Shown here: positions 15,983 to 24,421 of the stretch, in pieces | Numbering within the stretch: the first letter of the stretch is position 1 | How the letters are laid out: every line of letters begins with the position of its first letter | Source of the DNA: Mycobacterium sp. 4858 | GTDB taxonomy: Bacteria > Actinomycetota > Actinomycetes > Mycobacteriales > Mycobacteriaceae | DNA: 64,000 nt | Direction of reading: 5' to 3' | Assembly: GCF_900240975.1 (NCBI RefSeq) | Contig: NZ_LT968776.1 | Coordinates: 3,531,092-3,595,091 of the forward strand | Notes under the pieces: model-generated | Told to the model about the DNA's origin: nothing | What the model saw: the letters and a program-made list of their open reading frames with translations, nothing else | Databases searched by the model: none | Program-made: the position numbers and the translations under genes

Positions 15983-16828
15983 TTATGTTTTCAGGAACGC
16001 GGCAGCGACGGCGTTGAACAGTTCGGCACGCTCCCACTGGACCCAGTGTCCGGTGTTGGCGGCCAGCAGGACGTCGGCGTTGGGCAGCCGGTCGGCCAGC
16101 ATCGCTGCGCCGCTCGGCTTGTTCACCTTGTCTTCCCGGCCCCAGACGATGAGCGTCGGCGTCGCGAGGCCGGCCAGCCTGTGGTCGCGGGTGAAGTCCA
16201 TCCGCCACAGCGTGCGCAACCCCGACGGCCGTTGCAGCGGCGGGTTTGCGATCACCTCGGGATCGATCGACGCCCGGTAGCGGGACTCGATCAGCGAGTC
16301 GGGCACCGCGGCGCCGTCATACACCAGGTATGACCGGATGAACGTGCGCAGCTTCTCCAGACTCGGTCCGTCGCCGCCGTAGTAGGCCAGCAGGCTCCGC
16401 AGGCCCTCGCTGGGCAGTCCGCGGGTCGTCCCGACGCCACCGGGACCCATCAGCACGAGCTTGTTCACCCGGTGGGGCGTGTCCAGGGCCAGGCGCAGCG
16501 AACACGACCCGCCGTAGGAATTGCCGACCAGGTGCGCGTTGTCGATGCCGAGCTCGTCGAGCATGCCCCGGATGTGATCGGCGAGGTACCCGAACGGGTC
16601 GCCCCGGTCGACGCCCTTGGTGGAGCGGCCGTACCCGGGCATGTCCGGAACGATGACCCGGAAGTTCTCGGCGAGTGCCTCGATGTTGCGCCCGTAATTC
16701 GATACGCCCGACGCGCCCGGTCCGCCGCCGTGCAGCAACACGAGGGCCGGGCCGCTGCCGGTCTCGGCGACGAAGATGTCTTTTCCTTTGACGCTGACGG
16801 TGCGTTCGGTGAGGGTGGTAGTGGTCAC
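15983..16828 (-). CDS. mhpC: Meta-cleavage product (C-C) hydrolase, MhpC type
   Basis: Alpha/beta hydrolase of 281 aa that hydrolyses the ring-opened dienone to 2-hydroxypenta-2,4-dienoate plus a carboxylic acid. The oxyanion region is VLLHGGGPGASG, and the nucleophile elbow GNSYGGSCS is typical of this family (GNSxGG). The acid lies in VWGREDKVNKP and the catalytic His in NTGHWVQWE. I chose the GTG at 16828 because it is 11 bp after the hydroxylase stop and gives the family length. MhpC, HsaD and BphD are close relatives; the operon context favours MhpC. Confidence 0.9.
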   Translation of the reverse strand: MTTTTLTERTVSVKGKDIFVAETGSGPALVLLHGGGPGASGVSNYGRNIEALAENFRVIVPDMPGYGRSTKGVDRGDPFGYLADHIRGMLDELGIDNAHLVGNSYGGSCSLRLALDTPHRVNKLVLMGPGGVGTTRGLPSEGLRSLLAYYGGDGPSLEKLRTFIRSYLVYDGAAVPDSLIESRYRASIDPEVIANPPLQRPSGLRTLWRMDFTRDHRLAGLATPTLIVWGREDKVNKPSGAAMLADRLPNADVLLAANTGHWVQWERAELFNAVAAAFLKT

Positions 16829-16839
16829 TGGGTCTTTCC

Positions 16840-18387
16840 TTACGACTTGAAGCCGGCCGGCGGCGGCGGAAGGGGCTGGCCGTCGGTGGCCCCGGCGTAG
16901 ACGAAGCCGTCGGGCCGCACGACCACCGCCGACGCACCCTTGCTGTCCAGCCAGGCGGTCAGCGATCCGTCGCTGTCGACGACGCAGTCGGCGCGCGGAA
17001 CGCTTTGGGGCGGGATGACTTTCAGGGCCGGCACGCCCGCGGCCAGCCAGTCCGGTGCTGTGACTGCGCGCCCGGTGTGCAGCACGGTCCACCGGCCGCC
17101 GACCACGTCGTCGAGGCGCACGCTGTCGCCCTTCTCGTCGCGGACCCAGGGCTGCGGGATCAGCCAGCCGACGGCCCCGTTCCCGTTGCGCGCGAGCAGA
17201 CCGTCGCGGTAGCGCGCGTCGGGCAACCAGCGGTGGTCGCGCAGCCAGGTGGAGAAGTAGGGCACCCTGCTCGCGGTCCGGAAGATGTGATTGCGGGCCG
17301 CCGCGCGCAACCGGTTCCGCTCGATGATGAGCTTGCCGGTCTTCACCGCGCGATTGGTCACCTCCTTCACGTGGGGCAGCCGCTCGGTCTGATAGGTGTC
17401 GAGCACCGATTCCGGCAGCGACCCGTTCAGCACGGCCCCGAGCTTCCAGCACAGATTCGCCACGTCCCGCACCCCGGCGCACATGCCCTGGCCGATCCAC
17501 GGTGGCATCGCATGGGCGGCGTCGCCGGCCAGGAAGATCCGGCCCACCCGCCACCGGTCGGCGAAGCGAACGTGGTGGCTGTAGCAGGCGAACCCCAGGA
17601 TCTGCACGTTGTCCGGCGAGATCCCCTGGCCGCGCAGCACCTGCCAGATCGCGTCCTCCGAGAGCAGGTCCCGCTCGTCCTCTTCGTCGCGCACCGGGAA
17701 CTCCCAGCGGTGGTGTCCCAGTGGGGTGGGGCAGTCGACGGTCGGCCGTTCGGGGTTGCAATGGAACCGAAGCCGGTCGTGGCCGGGCCATTCCTTGAGC
17801 ACCTTGGTGTCGATGACGATCCAACGCTCGGCGTAGGTGCGGCCGCTGAAGCCGACACCCAGCTGGGCGCGGGTGGCGCTGGACCCGCCGTCGGCGGCGA
17901 TCACGTAGGAGGCGCGGACCCGCCGGAACTCGTCGGTGGTCAGGTCGGCGAGCATCAACTCCACGAAGTCGCCCTGCGGGAGCAAACGCAGGCACTCGTG
18001 CCGAAGCAGGACGGAGACGTTGGGGAAGCGATCGACCCCGTCGCGCAGCACCTTCTCGAGCGCCGGCTGGTAAATGAACTGCTGCGGGGGGTGCCCGTTA
18101 CCCCTCGACACGGGCAACAGCTTGACGAACGGCACGCCGTTGGCGTCGACGAAGTTCGCCCCGCAGCCCGGCTGCATGTCGGCGTTGAGCCGGTCCGCCA
18201 GCCCCACCTGCTGCCAGATCCGTACCACTTCCTCGTCGGTGGAGATGGCGCGCGCCCGCGCATAGATGTCCGGGTCACGTTCCACCACAACAACATTCAG
18301 GCCCAGCTGGCCCAACAGGTTCGCCGCGGTGCAGCCGACGGGGCCGTAGCCGACGATCGCCACGTCATAGGTTTTTTGCTCAGTCAT
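16840..18387 (-). CDS. mhpA: FAD-dependent aromatic hydroxylase, MhpA type
   Basis: Flavoprotein monooxygenase of 515 aa, probably adding the second ortho hydroxyl to 3-(3-hydroxyphenyl)propionate or a similar phenol using NADH and O2. The ADP-binding fold is at the N-terminus (VAIVGYGPVGCTAANLLGQ) with the acidic end of strand 2 in VVVVERD. The DG motif lies near YVIAADGGSSATR and the GD motif in FLAGDAAHAMPPWIGQG. The length fits the MhpA/PheA-like group, which has a C-terminal thioredoxin-like domain. It is first gene of the minus arm, divergent from the TetR regulator across 85 bp. Confidence 0.88.
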   Translation of the reverse strand: MTEQKTYDVAIVGYGPVGCTAANLLGQLGLNVVVVERDPDIYARARAISTDEEVVRIWQQVGLADRLNADMQPGCGANFVDANGVPFVKLLPVSRGNGHPPQQFIYQPALEKVLRDGVDRFPNVSVLLRHECLRLLPQGDFVELMLADLTTDEFRRVRASYVIAADGGSSATRAQLGVGFSGRTYAERWIVIDTKVLKEWPGHDRLRFHCNPERPTVDCPTPLGHHRWEFPVRDEEDERDLLSEDAIWQVLRGQGISPDNVQILGFACYSHHVRFADRWRVGRIFLAGDAAHAMPPWIGQGMCAGVRDVANLCWKLGAVLNGSLPESVLDTYQTERLPHVKEVTNRAVKTGKLIIERNRLRAAARNHIFRTASRVPYFSTWLRDHRWLPDARYRDGLLARNGNGAVGWLIPQPWVRDEKGDSVRLDDVVGGRWTVLHTGRAVTAPDWLAAGVPALKVIPPQSVPRADCVVDSDGSLTAWLDSKGASAVVVRPDGFVYAGATDGQPLPPPPAGFKS

Positions 18388-18412
18388 CTCGGCCCTTCCG
18401 CCGGCTTGTTAA

Positions 18413-18428
18413 TGTAGTGATCCATACA
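18413..18428. promoter_or_regulatory. Candidate TetR operator in the divergent mhpA / tetR promoter
   Basis: TGTAGTGATCCATACA pairs at 12 of 16 positions in the form TGTAnnGATCnnTACA. It lies in the only intergenic gap between the two arms, 26 bp upstream of mhpA and 45 bp upstream of the regulator gene. Repression of both arms from this site by the adjacent TetR protein is inferred. Confidence 0.5.
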
Positions 18429-18472
18429 GTAAGCTTCGATGGCGTGACGGTCAACACTCAAAAGGGGGCAAC

Positions 18473-19129
18473 GTGACCAGAGGCTCGGGCAGCACTGGCT
18501 CCAGCGGATCCCGCGCCGGCAGACGCACCCGGGCCAACGGGGAGCAGTCGCGCGAGCGGATCCTCGACGCGGCGACCGAGGTCGCCACCGAGCGCGGGTA
18601 CGAAGGCACCACCATCTCGCTGGTCAGCAAGAAGAGCGGCCTGCCGCCGACATCGATCTATTGGCACTTCGCCGACAAGGACGACCTGATCGCCGCGGTC
18701 ATCGAGCGCAGCTTCGGCCGCTGGCTGGCCGCCCTCGACCTGCCCGGCGGCGCCCTGGTCCAGGAGCGGGTGGCCGACCTGGGGACGCAGGTGGCCAAGG
18801 CGCTGCTGGACGCGCCCGACTTCATCCGCCTGGGCTTGATGCTGGCGCTGGAGCGCCGACCCGTCGAGCCGCGCGCGAGGGAGATGTTCCTCCAGGTGCG
18901 CGACGCGGCCTTTCACCGGTTCGAGGCAGTCGTGCGCGACGTTGCGCCCGGGCTCGACGAGGAGGGGGTGCGGCTGCTGACCACCTACGCGATCGCCGGA
19001 GCTGACGGCCTGTTCATCGCCAAAGAGATCGGTGGTGACTCGGTGGACCTGATCAAGCTCTTCGACCTGCACGCCCGCCTGGTCTTCCAGTCGGCGACCC
19101 AGCTGCTGGAATCCGGGGACTTCACATGA
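18473..19129 (+). CDS. TetR family regulator of the meta-cleavage cluster
   Basis: Protein of 218 aa, GTG start. The N-terminal helix-turn-helix (about 22-70) reads RERILDAATEVATERGYEG followed by TTISLVSKKSGLPPTSIYW and HFADKDDLI, the TetR pattern. The C-terminal part should bind the effector. Its stop overlaps the hydratase start by 4 nt (ATGA), so it belongs to the plus-strand operon tetR-mhpD-mhpF-mhpE. It probably controls itself and the divergent mhpA arm. This differs from E. coli, where MhpR is an IclR-type activator. Confidence 0.88.
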   Translation: MTRGSGSTGSSGSRAGRRTRANGEQSRERILDAATEVATERGYEGTTISLVSKKSGLPPTSIYWHFADKDDLIAAVIERSFGRWLAALDLPGGALVQERVADLGTQVAKALLDAPDFIRLGLMLALERRPVEPRAREMFLQVRDAAFHRFEAVVRDVAPGLDEEGVRLLTTYAIAGADGLFIAKEIGGDSVDLIKLFDLHARLVFQSATQLLESGDFT

Positions 19130-19923
19130 TCGAGACGACCGCCCAAAACGGCCGGCTGGACGAGGCCGCCCGGCGGTTGTTTGCGGCAGGGGCGAACAGC
19201 AGCCCGATCCCGCCGCTGACCGAGGCCTATCCGGGCCTTGATGTGGCCCAGGCCTATGCGGTGCAACGACGCAACCTCGCGCGCCACCTCGCTGCCGGCG
19301 CGCGCCTGCGGGGCCGCAAGATCGGACTGACCTCCGCGCCGATGCAGGCGCTGCTCGGCGTCGACGAACCCGACTTCGGCTACGTGCTGGACAGCATGGT
19401 GCTGAGCGAGGGGACGCCGGTGTCCAGGCGGGCGTTCTGCACGCCGCGGGTGGAACCGGAAGTGGCGTTCCTGCTGCGGGCACCGCTGCGCGGGCCGGGG
19501 GTGGCGGCGGCCGACGTGCTGGCGGCCACCGAAGCGGTGGCCGCGGCGCTCGAGATCGTGGACAGTCGCATCGCCGACTGGCGGATCACCCTGGCGGACA
19601 CCATCGCCGACAACGCCAGTTCCGGCGCTGTGGTGCTGGGCGACTGGGTGCCGATCGCGGACGCACCGCCCCTGCCGGGCACCACCGCCACGCTCTACCT
19701 CAACGACACGCTCGTCGAATCGGGTTGCGGCACCGCCGTGATGGGCGATCCGGCGGTGGCCGTCGCGTGGCTGGCCAACGCCTTGGCCGAGCACGGCACG
19801 ACGATCGAGGCCGGGCAGTTCGTGATGTCGGGCTCCTACACCACCGCCGCGTTCGTCGAGGCCGGCGACCGCGCGAGGGCCGCGATCACCGGGCTCGGGT
19901 CGGTCGGCGTCAGCTTCACCTAG
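19126..19923 (+). CDS. mhpD: 2-keto-4-pentenoate hydratase
   Basis: Protein of 265 aa, family length. It hydrates 2-hydroxypenta-2,4-dienoate to 4-hydroxy-2-oxovalerate. It shows the FAH-like metal-binding pattern: RGRKIGLTSAPMQALLGV, VEPEVAFLL with the metal-binding Glu pair, and the ADTIADNASSGAVVLG region. It sits between the regulator (4-nt overlap) and mhpF (16-bp gap). The order hydratase, dehydrogenase, aldolase is standard for meta pathways. HsaE-type hydratases of steroid degradation are close relatives. Confidence 0.9.
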   Translation: MIETTAQNGRLDEAARRLFAAGANSSPIPPLTEAYPGLDVAQAYAVQRRNLARHLAAGARLRGRKIGLTSAPMQALLGVDEPDFGYVLDSMVLSEGTPVSRRAFCTPRVEPEVAFLLRAPLRGPGVAAADVLAATEAVAAALEIVDSRIADWRITLADTIADNASSGAVVLGDWVPIADAPPLPGTTATLYLNDTLVESGCGTAVMGDPAVAVAWLANALAEHGTTIEAGQFVMSGSYTTAAFVEAGDRARAAITGLGSVGVSFT

Positions 19924-19939
19924 ATCGAGAGGAAAACCC

Positions 19940-20893
19940 ATGGCCGACGGTCAATTTCCGGTGGCGATCATCGGATCGGGCAACATTGGCACCGATCTGA
20001 TGCTCAAAATCCTGCGCGGCGGCGGACCGCTGACGATGGCCGCGATGATCGGCATCGACCCCACGTCCGACGGGCTGGCCAGGGCGAAACGCCTGGGCGT
20101 GCCGACGTCGTCGGAGGGCGTCAACGGCCTGCTGGCCATGCCGGGCTTCGAGCGGGTGCGCCTCGTGTTCGACGCCACCTCCGCCGAGGCCCACGGCAGG
20201 CACTGGGAGGCGTTGCGCGACAACGGCGTACGCGTCCTCGACCTGACCCCGGCCGCCATCGGTCCGTTCTGCGTCCCGGTGGTCAATCTCGACGACCACA
20301 TCGACGCGCCCAACCTGAACATGGTGACCTGTGGCGGGCAGGCCACCGTGCCGATCGTGGCCGCGGTGAACCGCTCGGCGCCGGTGGCCTACGCCGAGAT
20401 CGTCTCATCGATCTCCTCGAAGTCCGCGGGCCCGGGCACCCGGGCCAACATCGACGAGTTCACCGAAACCACTGCCACCGCACTGGAAGTCGTCGGCGGG
20501 GCGCAGCGGGGCAAAGCGGTGATCGTGCTCAACCCGGCGGATCCGCCGATCCTGATGCGCAACACGGTCTACTGCCTCGTCGAAGGCGACTGCGACCACG
20601 CCGCCATCGAGGCGTCCATCGCGGCGATGATCGAGCGAGTCCAGGGCTACGTGCCCGGCTACCGGCTCAAGCAGCCCGTGCAATTCGAGTCGTTCGGGCC
20701 CGACAACCCGCTGCACATTCCCGAGACTGGAAAGTTCATCGGCACCCGGGTCACCACCCTGCTGCAGGTGACCGGCGCCGCGGATTACCTGCCCGCCTAC
20801 GCCGGAAACCTCGACATCATGACCTCCGCGGCGCTGGCCACCGCCAAAAGCATTGCCGCACACGCGTTGGCGGGAGTGGGGGTGTCGTCATGA
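19940..20893 (+). CDS. mhpF: Acetaldehyde dehydrogenase (acylating)
   Basis: Protein of 317 aa. It converts acetaldehyde, NAD+ and CoA to acetyl-CoA, normally in a complex with the aldolase that channels acetaldehyde. It has the N-terminal Rossmann motif VAIIGSGNIGTDLMLKIL, the catalytic Cys in NMVTCGGQATVPI, and the SSISSKSAGPGTRANIDEF region used for CoA or tunnel contacts. A GAGGAAAA sequence precedes the ATG. Its stop overlaps the aldolase start by 4 nt, fitting a channelled pair. HsaG is the paralogue in cholesterol degradation. Confidence 0.93.
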   Translation: MADGQFPVAIIGSGNIGTDLMLKILRGGGPLTMAAMIGIDPTSDGLARAKRLGVPTSSEGVNGLLAMPGFERVRLVFDATSAEAHGRHWEALRDNGVRVLDLTPAAIGPFCVPVVNLDDHIDAPNLNMVTCGGQATVPIVAAVNRSAPVAYAEIVSSISSKSAGPGTRANIDEFTETTATALEVVGGAQRGKAVIVLNPADPPILMRNTVYCLVEGDCDHAAIEASIAAMIERVQGYVPGYRLKQPVQFESFGPDNPLHIPETGKFIGTRVTTLLQVTGAADYLPAYAGNLDIMTSAALATAKSIAAHALAGVGVSS

Positions 20894-21915
20894 CCGATCA
20901 GCTCTACATCAGCGACGTCACGTTGCGGGACGGGATGCACGCGGTGCGCCACCAGTACACACTGCGACAGGCCGCGGGCATCGCCGCGGCGCTCGACGCC
21001 GCCGGGGTCGACTCGATCGAGGTCGCCCACGGCGACGGGCTCGGCGGCTCCAGCTGCGTGTACGGGTTCGGCGCACACACCGATCTGGAGTGGATCGAGG
21101 TGGTCGCCGCGGTGGTCCGCCGCGCGAAGATCGCCACGTTGATCCTGCCGGGAATCGGCACCATCCGCGACCTCGCCGCGGCGCACCGGGCCGGCGCCAC
21201 CGTGGTGCGGGTCGCCACCCACTGCACCGAGGCCGACATCTCGGCGCACCACATCGCCGCCGCCCGCGAGCTGGGCATGGACACCGTCGGCTTCCTGATG
21301 ATGAGCCACCTGACCACCCCGGGGGCCCTGGCCGACCAGGCCAAGTTGATGGAGGGGTTCGGCGCCGGCTGCGTCTACGTCGTCGACTCCGGCGGTGCGA
21401 TGACCATGCGTGACGTCGCCGAGCGCGTCGACGCGGTGCGCCAAAAGCTTTCCGCCGAGACCGAAATCGGCATCCACGCCCACCACAACCTTTCCCTCGG
21501 CGTCGCCAACTCGATGGTCGCCGTCGAGCACGGGTGCCGGCGCGTGGACGCATCCCTGGCCGGCATGGGCGCCGGCGCGGGCAACGCCCCGCTCGAGGTG
21601 TTCATCGCGGCCGCCACCCGGATCGGCTGGCAACACGGCTGCGACCTCGACGCCCTCGAGGATGCCGCCGACGACCTCGTCCGCCCGCTGCAGGAGCGGC
21701 CGGTGCGCGTGGATCGCGAGACGCTCACTCTCGGCTACGCCGGCGTGTATTCGAGCTTCCTGCGCCACGCGGAGGCGGCGGCCGAACGGTTCGGCGTCGA
21801 CGCGCGCACGCTTCTGGTCGAGGCCGGGCGTCGCGGGATGGTGGGCGGCCAGGAGGACATGCTCGTCGACATCGCACTCGACCTCACCGGCGGCCGCGAG
21901 GCGGCGCGGGCGTAG
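20890..21915 (+). CDS. mhpE: 4-hydroxy-2-oxovalerate aldolase
   Basis: Protein of 341 aa. This class II, divalent-metal-dependent aldolase cleaves 4-hydroxy-2-oxovalerate to pyruvate and acetaldehyde. The N-terminal ISDVTLRDGMHAVRHQY supplies the catalytic Arg and metal-binding Asp, and GIHAHHNLSLGVANS supplies the two metal-binding His residues. GFGAHTDLEWI and the C-terminal communication region are also typical. It is the last gene of the plus arm. HsaF is a close relative. Confidence 0.93.
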   Translation: MTDQLYISDVTLRDGMHAVRHQYTLRQAAGIAAALDAAGVDSIEVAHGDGLGGSSCVYGFGAHTDLEWIEVVAAVVRRAKIATLILPGIGTIRDLAAAHRAGATVVRVATHCTEADISAHHIAAARELGMDTVGFLMMSHLTTPGALADQAKLMEGFGAGCVYVVDSGGAMTMRDVAERVDAVRQKLSAETEIGIHAHHNLSLGVANSMVAVEHGCRRVDASLAGMGAGAGNAPLEVFIAAATRIGWQHGCDLDALEDAADDLVRPLQERPVRVDRETLTLGYAGVYSSFLRHAEAAAERFGVDARTLLVEAGRRGMVGGQEDMLVDIALDLTGGREAARA

Positions 21916-21946
21916 ACCGCTCGCCCCCAACGGTATTCGGCGCCGC

Positions 21947-23041
21947 TCACGCCTCGTCCAAAACCGGGAACAGCAGTTCCTGCACCAGCAGCTGGAGCGC
22001 CGCCGCCAGCGGGATCGCCACCAGCGCTCCGACCACGCCCAGCCACGCGGCGCCGAGGAGCACGGCGACGACCGTGACGCCGGCCGGCACCCTGACAGCC
22101 CGCCCGATGATCCTGGGCGTCAACAGATAGTCCTCGCCCAGCCGGAATCCCATGTAGAAGGCGACGGTCCCGATGGCGACCGGGATCGAGACGCTGACCG
22201 CGACGGCGGCGACGACGAATCCGCCCACCGTGGAGCCGTAGGGAAAAAGGTCCAAGACGGCGACCACGACACCCAGCAGGACCGCGTAGGGGACATCGAG
22301 CAGGACACACCACACGAACGTGGCGAACCCCGCGATGACCGACGTCAGCACGTTCCCGAAGAGATAGGCGCCGAACTTCGCCACCACTTCGTCGCCGATC
22401 AGGATGGCGCGCGGCCGACGGGAATTGGGCATGAGCCGGTAGAAGCCGGCCCGGATCCGGCGCATGTCGGCCAGGAAGTAGATGGTCAGCATCGCCACGA
22501 TGCCGATGTGGGACAGGACACCGAACACCTCCGACCCGGTTCTGATGATCCCCGCGAAGGTGAAGCGGCCGGACCCGTTGACCATCTCGGTGATCCGCTG
22601 TTGCAGATGGACGCGCTCGTCGAGCCTGCCGATGAGCGACGAGCGGTCTTGGATGTGCTGCAGATAATGCGGCAGTTGCTCGACGAGCTGGCGTGCCTCC
22701 TGCACCAGCGGGGGAATGGTCGCGGCCACTGTCCCTGCGATGAGGGCGAACACGAGAGTCACCACGACCGTCACCGCCGCCCACCTCGGCAGCTTGTGGT
22801 TGACCAGCCACGACACGGCGGTCTCGAGCCCGAGCGCGAAAAACATGGCCACACCGATCAAGACCAGCACCGACGACATCGACCCGAGGACGCGGACCGC
22901 CCCATAGGTCACTGCCACGCCGGCCGCGGCGGTCATTCCCATGACGAAAGGGGAACGCCGGTCGAACCGCTCGCCGCGCCGGCCGAAGCGATGTTCCTCG
23001 GAACGCAACCGGGCGGCCCGCTGTTCGGCTTCGACGATCAC
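21947..23041 (-). CDS. AI-2E/PerM family membrane transporter
   Basis: Protein of 364 aa with about eight membrane helices in the AI-2E family pattern. There is an N-terminal helix pair (VAVTYGAVRVLGSMSSVLV), then an amphipathic region with VQEARQLVEQLPHYLQHIQ. The C-terminal helices include LFPYGSTVGGF and GEDYLLTPRIIGRAV, with the conserved P(R/K)I(I/M)G signature. Family members are permeases or Na+/H+ antiporters; the substrate here is unknown. The start is uncertain: GTG 23041 is used, GTG 23071 is equally possible, and the long upstream frame is not coding-like. The gene converges with mhpE. Confidence 0.8.
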   Translation of the reverse strand: MIVEAEQRAARLRSEEHRFGRRGERFDRRSPFVMGMTAAAGVAVTYGAVRVLGSMSSVLVLIGVAMFFALGLETAVSWLVNHKLPRWAAVTVVVTLVFALIAGTVAATIPPLVQEARQLVEQLPHYLQHIQDRSSLIGRLDERVHLQQRITEMVNGSGRFTFAGIIRTGSEVFGVLSHIGIVAMLTIYFLADMRRIRAGFYRLMPNSRRPRAILIGDEVVAKFGAYLFGNVLTSVIAGFATFVWCVLLDVPYAVLLGVVVAVLDLFPYGSTVGGFVVAAVAVSVSIPVAIGTVAFYMGFRLGEDYLLTPRIIGRAVRVPAGVTVVAVLLGAAWLGVVGALVAIPLAAALQLLVQELLFPVLDEA

Positions 23042-23378
23042 ACCCTCGTCGTCGCGGTGCGGCCGACCCACCAGCCGGTGATGGCCCTGTTCTGCGGCAT
23101 GGCTTCGCGGCTCTCGATGTTCAGCGCTGTCAACCACGTGCGGTGCCCCATTCGTCAGCGCGGCCAGTTCCTGCTCGGCGTCCCCTACAGCGTGACGTCC
23201 ACCCGGGGTGGCGGGGTCACACGACACGCGAGTTGCGGGCCGGCGCCGGGCCCGGGGGAGAACACGAATCGCCCGGGCGCCCGGGTGTTCCGATACGTTG
23301 GTGTCCGGCGGGGCGGCCCGACCGGCCGCACGCGCTCCGTCCGGTTGCGGCCCAGCCGGCGAGCTCGGAAGGTTTGCG

Positions 23379-24134
23379 ATGAACGCGCTCAGCCCCGACG
23401 CCATTCGGGCGGAAACCATCACGATCACCGGCCACGGCGGCGACGAGATCGAGGCATACCGTGCCTCACCCCTAGCCGAAGGGACGCGCGGGGGAGTCGT
23501 GTGGATCCACCACATGCCCGGCTACGACCGCGAGACCAAGGAATTCGTCCGGCGGCTGGCCGTCAGCGGCTACCACGCCGTGGCCCCCAACCTCTATTCG
23601 CGTGAGGCGCCGGGCGCGTCGCCCGACGACGCGGCGGCGGCGGCGCGGGCCGCCGGCGGGGTGCCCGACGAGCGGCTGGTCGGCGACGTCGCGGGCGCGG
23701 TCGAGCACCTGCGTTCGCTGCCGGGCGCCAACGGGAAGTTCGGTGTGATCGGCCACTGCTCGGGTGGGCGACACGCGTACCTGGCGGCGTGTTCGCTGCC
23801 GTTCGACGCGGCGGTGGACTGCTACGGCGCCTTCATCGTCGAGGATCCACCCGAGGGCATGCCCAAGGCGATGAAGCCGATACTGCAGTTGGCGCCGCAT
23901 CTGAGCTGTCCGATGCTGGGCCTGTTCGGGCTCGACGACCGATTCCCGGCGCCGGCCGCGGTGGCCGCACTGGACGAGGCATTGAGCCGGTTCGACAAGC
24001 CGCACGAGTTTCACTCCTACGAGGGCGCGGGCCACTCGTTCTTCTCCGTCGACCGGCCCGCCTACCGGCCGGTGGCGGCGGTCGACGGCTGGCGGCGCAT
24101 CGACGACTTCTTCGCCACCCACCTGAAAGGCTAG
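23379..24134 (+). CDS. Dienelactone hydrolase family protein
   Basis: Protein of 251 aa, alpha/beta hydrolase. The nucleophile elbow is GHCSGGRHAYL, where Ser rather than the dienelactone-hydrolase Cys follows Cys. The acid is in LGLFGLDDRFP and the His is in YEGAGHSFFSVDRP. The C-terminus follows the DLH pattern of about 240 aa. Dienelactone hydrolases act in chlorocatechol routes, but many family members have other ester substrates. It is first of a three-gene operon with a DUF6295-like and a DUF427 protein, and it lies at the edge of the aromatic-catabolism region, so a role with related substrates is possible. Confidence 0.8.
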   Translation: MNALSPDAIRAETITITGHGGDEIEAYRASPLAEGTRGGVVWIHHMPGYDRETKEFVRRLAVSGYHAVAPNLYSREAPGASPDDAAAAARAAGGVPDERLVGDVAGAVEHLRSLPGANGKFGVIGHCSGGRHAYLAACSLPFDAAVDCYGAFIVEDPPEGMPKAMKPILQLAPHLSCPMLGLFGLDDRFPAPAAVAALDEALSRFDKPHEFHSYEGAGHSFFSVDRPAYRPVAAVDGWRRIDDFFATHLKG

Positions 24135-24145
24135 GTACGCCCGTC

Positions 24146-24421
24146 ATGTGCACTCATCTCACCGAACACGTCGCGATCGACGGCAGCGGCAAGGGCGCCA
24201 CCGGGTGGTTCGGCGCCAGCCGCGCGACGGTGTATGTCGATCACCCGGTCCACGCGCCCTACGGCCACACCGTCAACATCGACGTGCTCAACCCGCAGCT
24301 GGGGCCGTCGGCGCGGGTGGCGCTGGAGCTCACCGAGGAAAGCGCCCTGGCGCTGGCCGACGCCATCCGGGCGGCGATCGCCCACGCGCCGGCCGGCCTG
24401 GCCGCCAAGGATCAGACGTGA
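24146..24421 (+). CDS. Small DUF6295-like protein
   Basis: Protein of 91 aa starting MCTHLTEHVAIDGSGKGA and containing GWFGASRATVYVDHPVHAP. The pattern recalls a small uncharacterised actinobacterial family (DUF6295, from memory), often beside dienelactone-hydrolase-like genes. Its stop overlaps the next GTG by 4 nt, and it starts 11 bp after the hydrolase stop, so it is in the same operon. Function unknown. It is too conserved-looking and too tightly packed to be chance. Confidence 0.7.
   Translation: MCTHLTEHVAIDGSGKGATGWFGASRATVYVDHPVHAPYGHTVNIDVLNPQLGPSARVALELTEESALALADAIRAAIAHAPAGLAAKDQT

Noticed and set aside
23041..23515. Upstream extension of the AI-2E-type permease
   Set aside because: The added residues are low-complexity and not membrane-like, and the family length is reached from GTG 23041 or 23071.
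21410..23605. 731-codon plus-strand frame over mhpE and the AI-2E-type gene
   Set aside because: The first part is a shadow frame of the aldolase, and the rest is antisense to the permease, with His/Asp/Arg-rich composition.
6647..24421. Second copy of the tRNA 3' end as a distal attachment site
   Set aside because: I looked for the T-arm/acceptor sequence downstream and saw no convincing duplicate. Either it is lost or the boundary is outside what I could detect.
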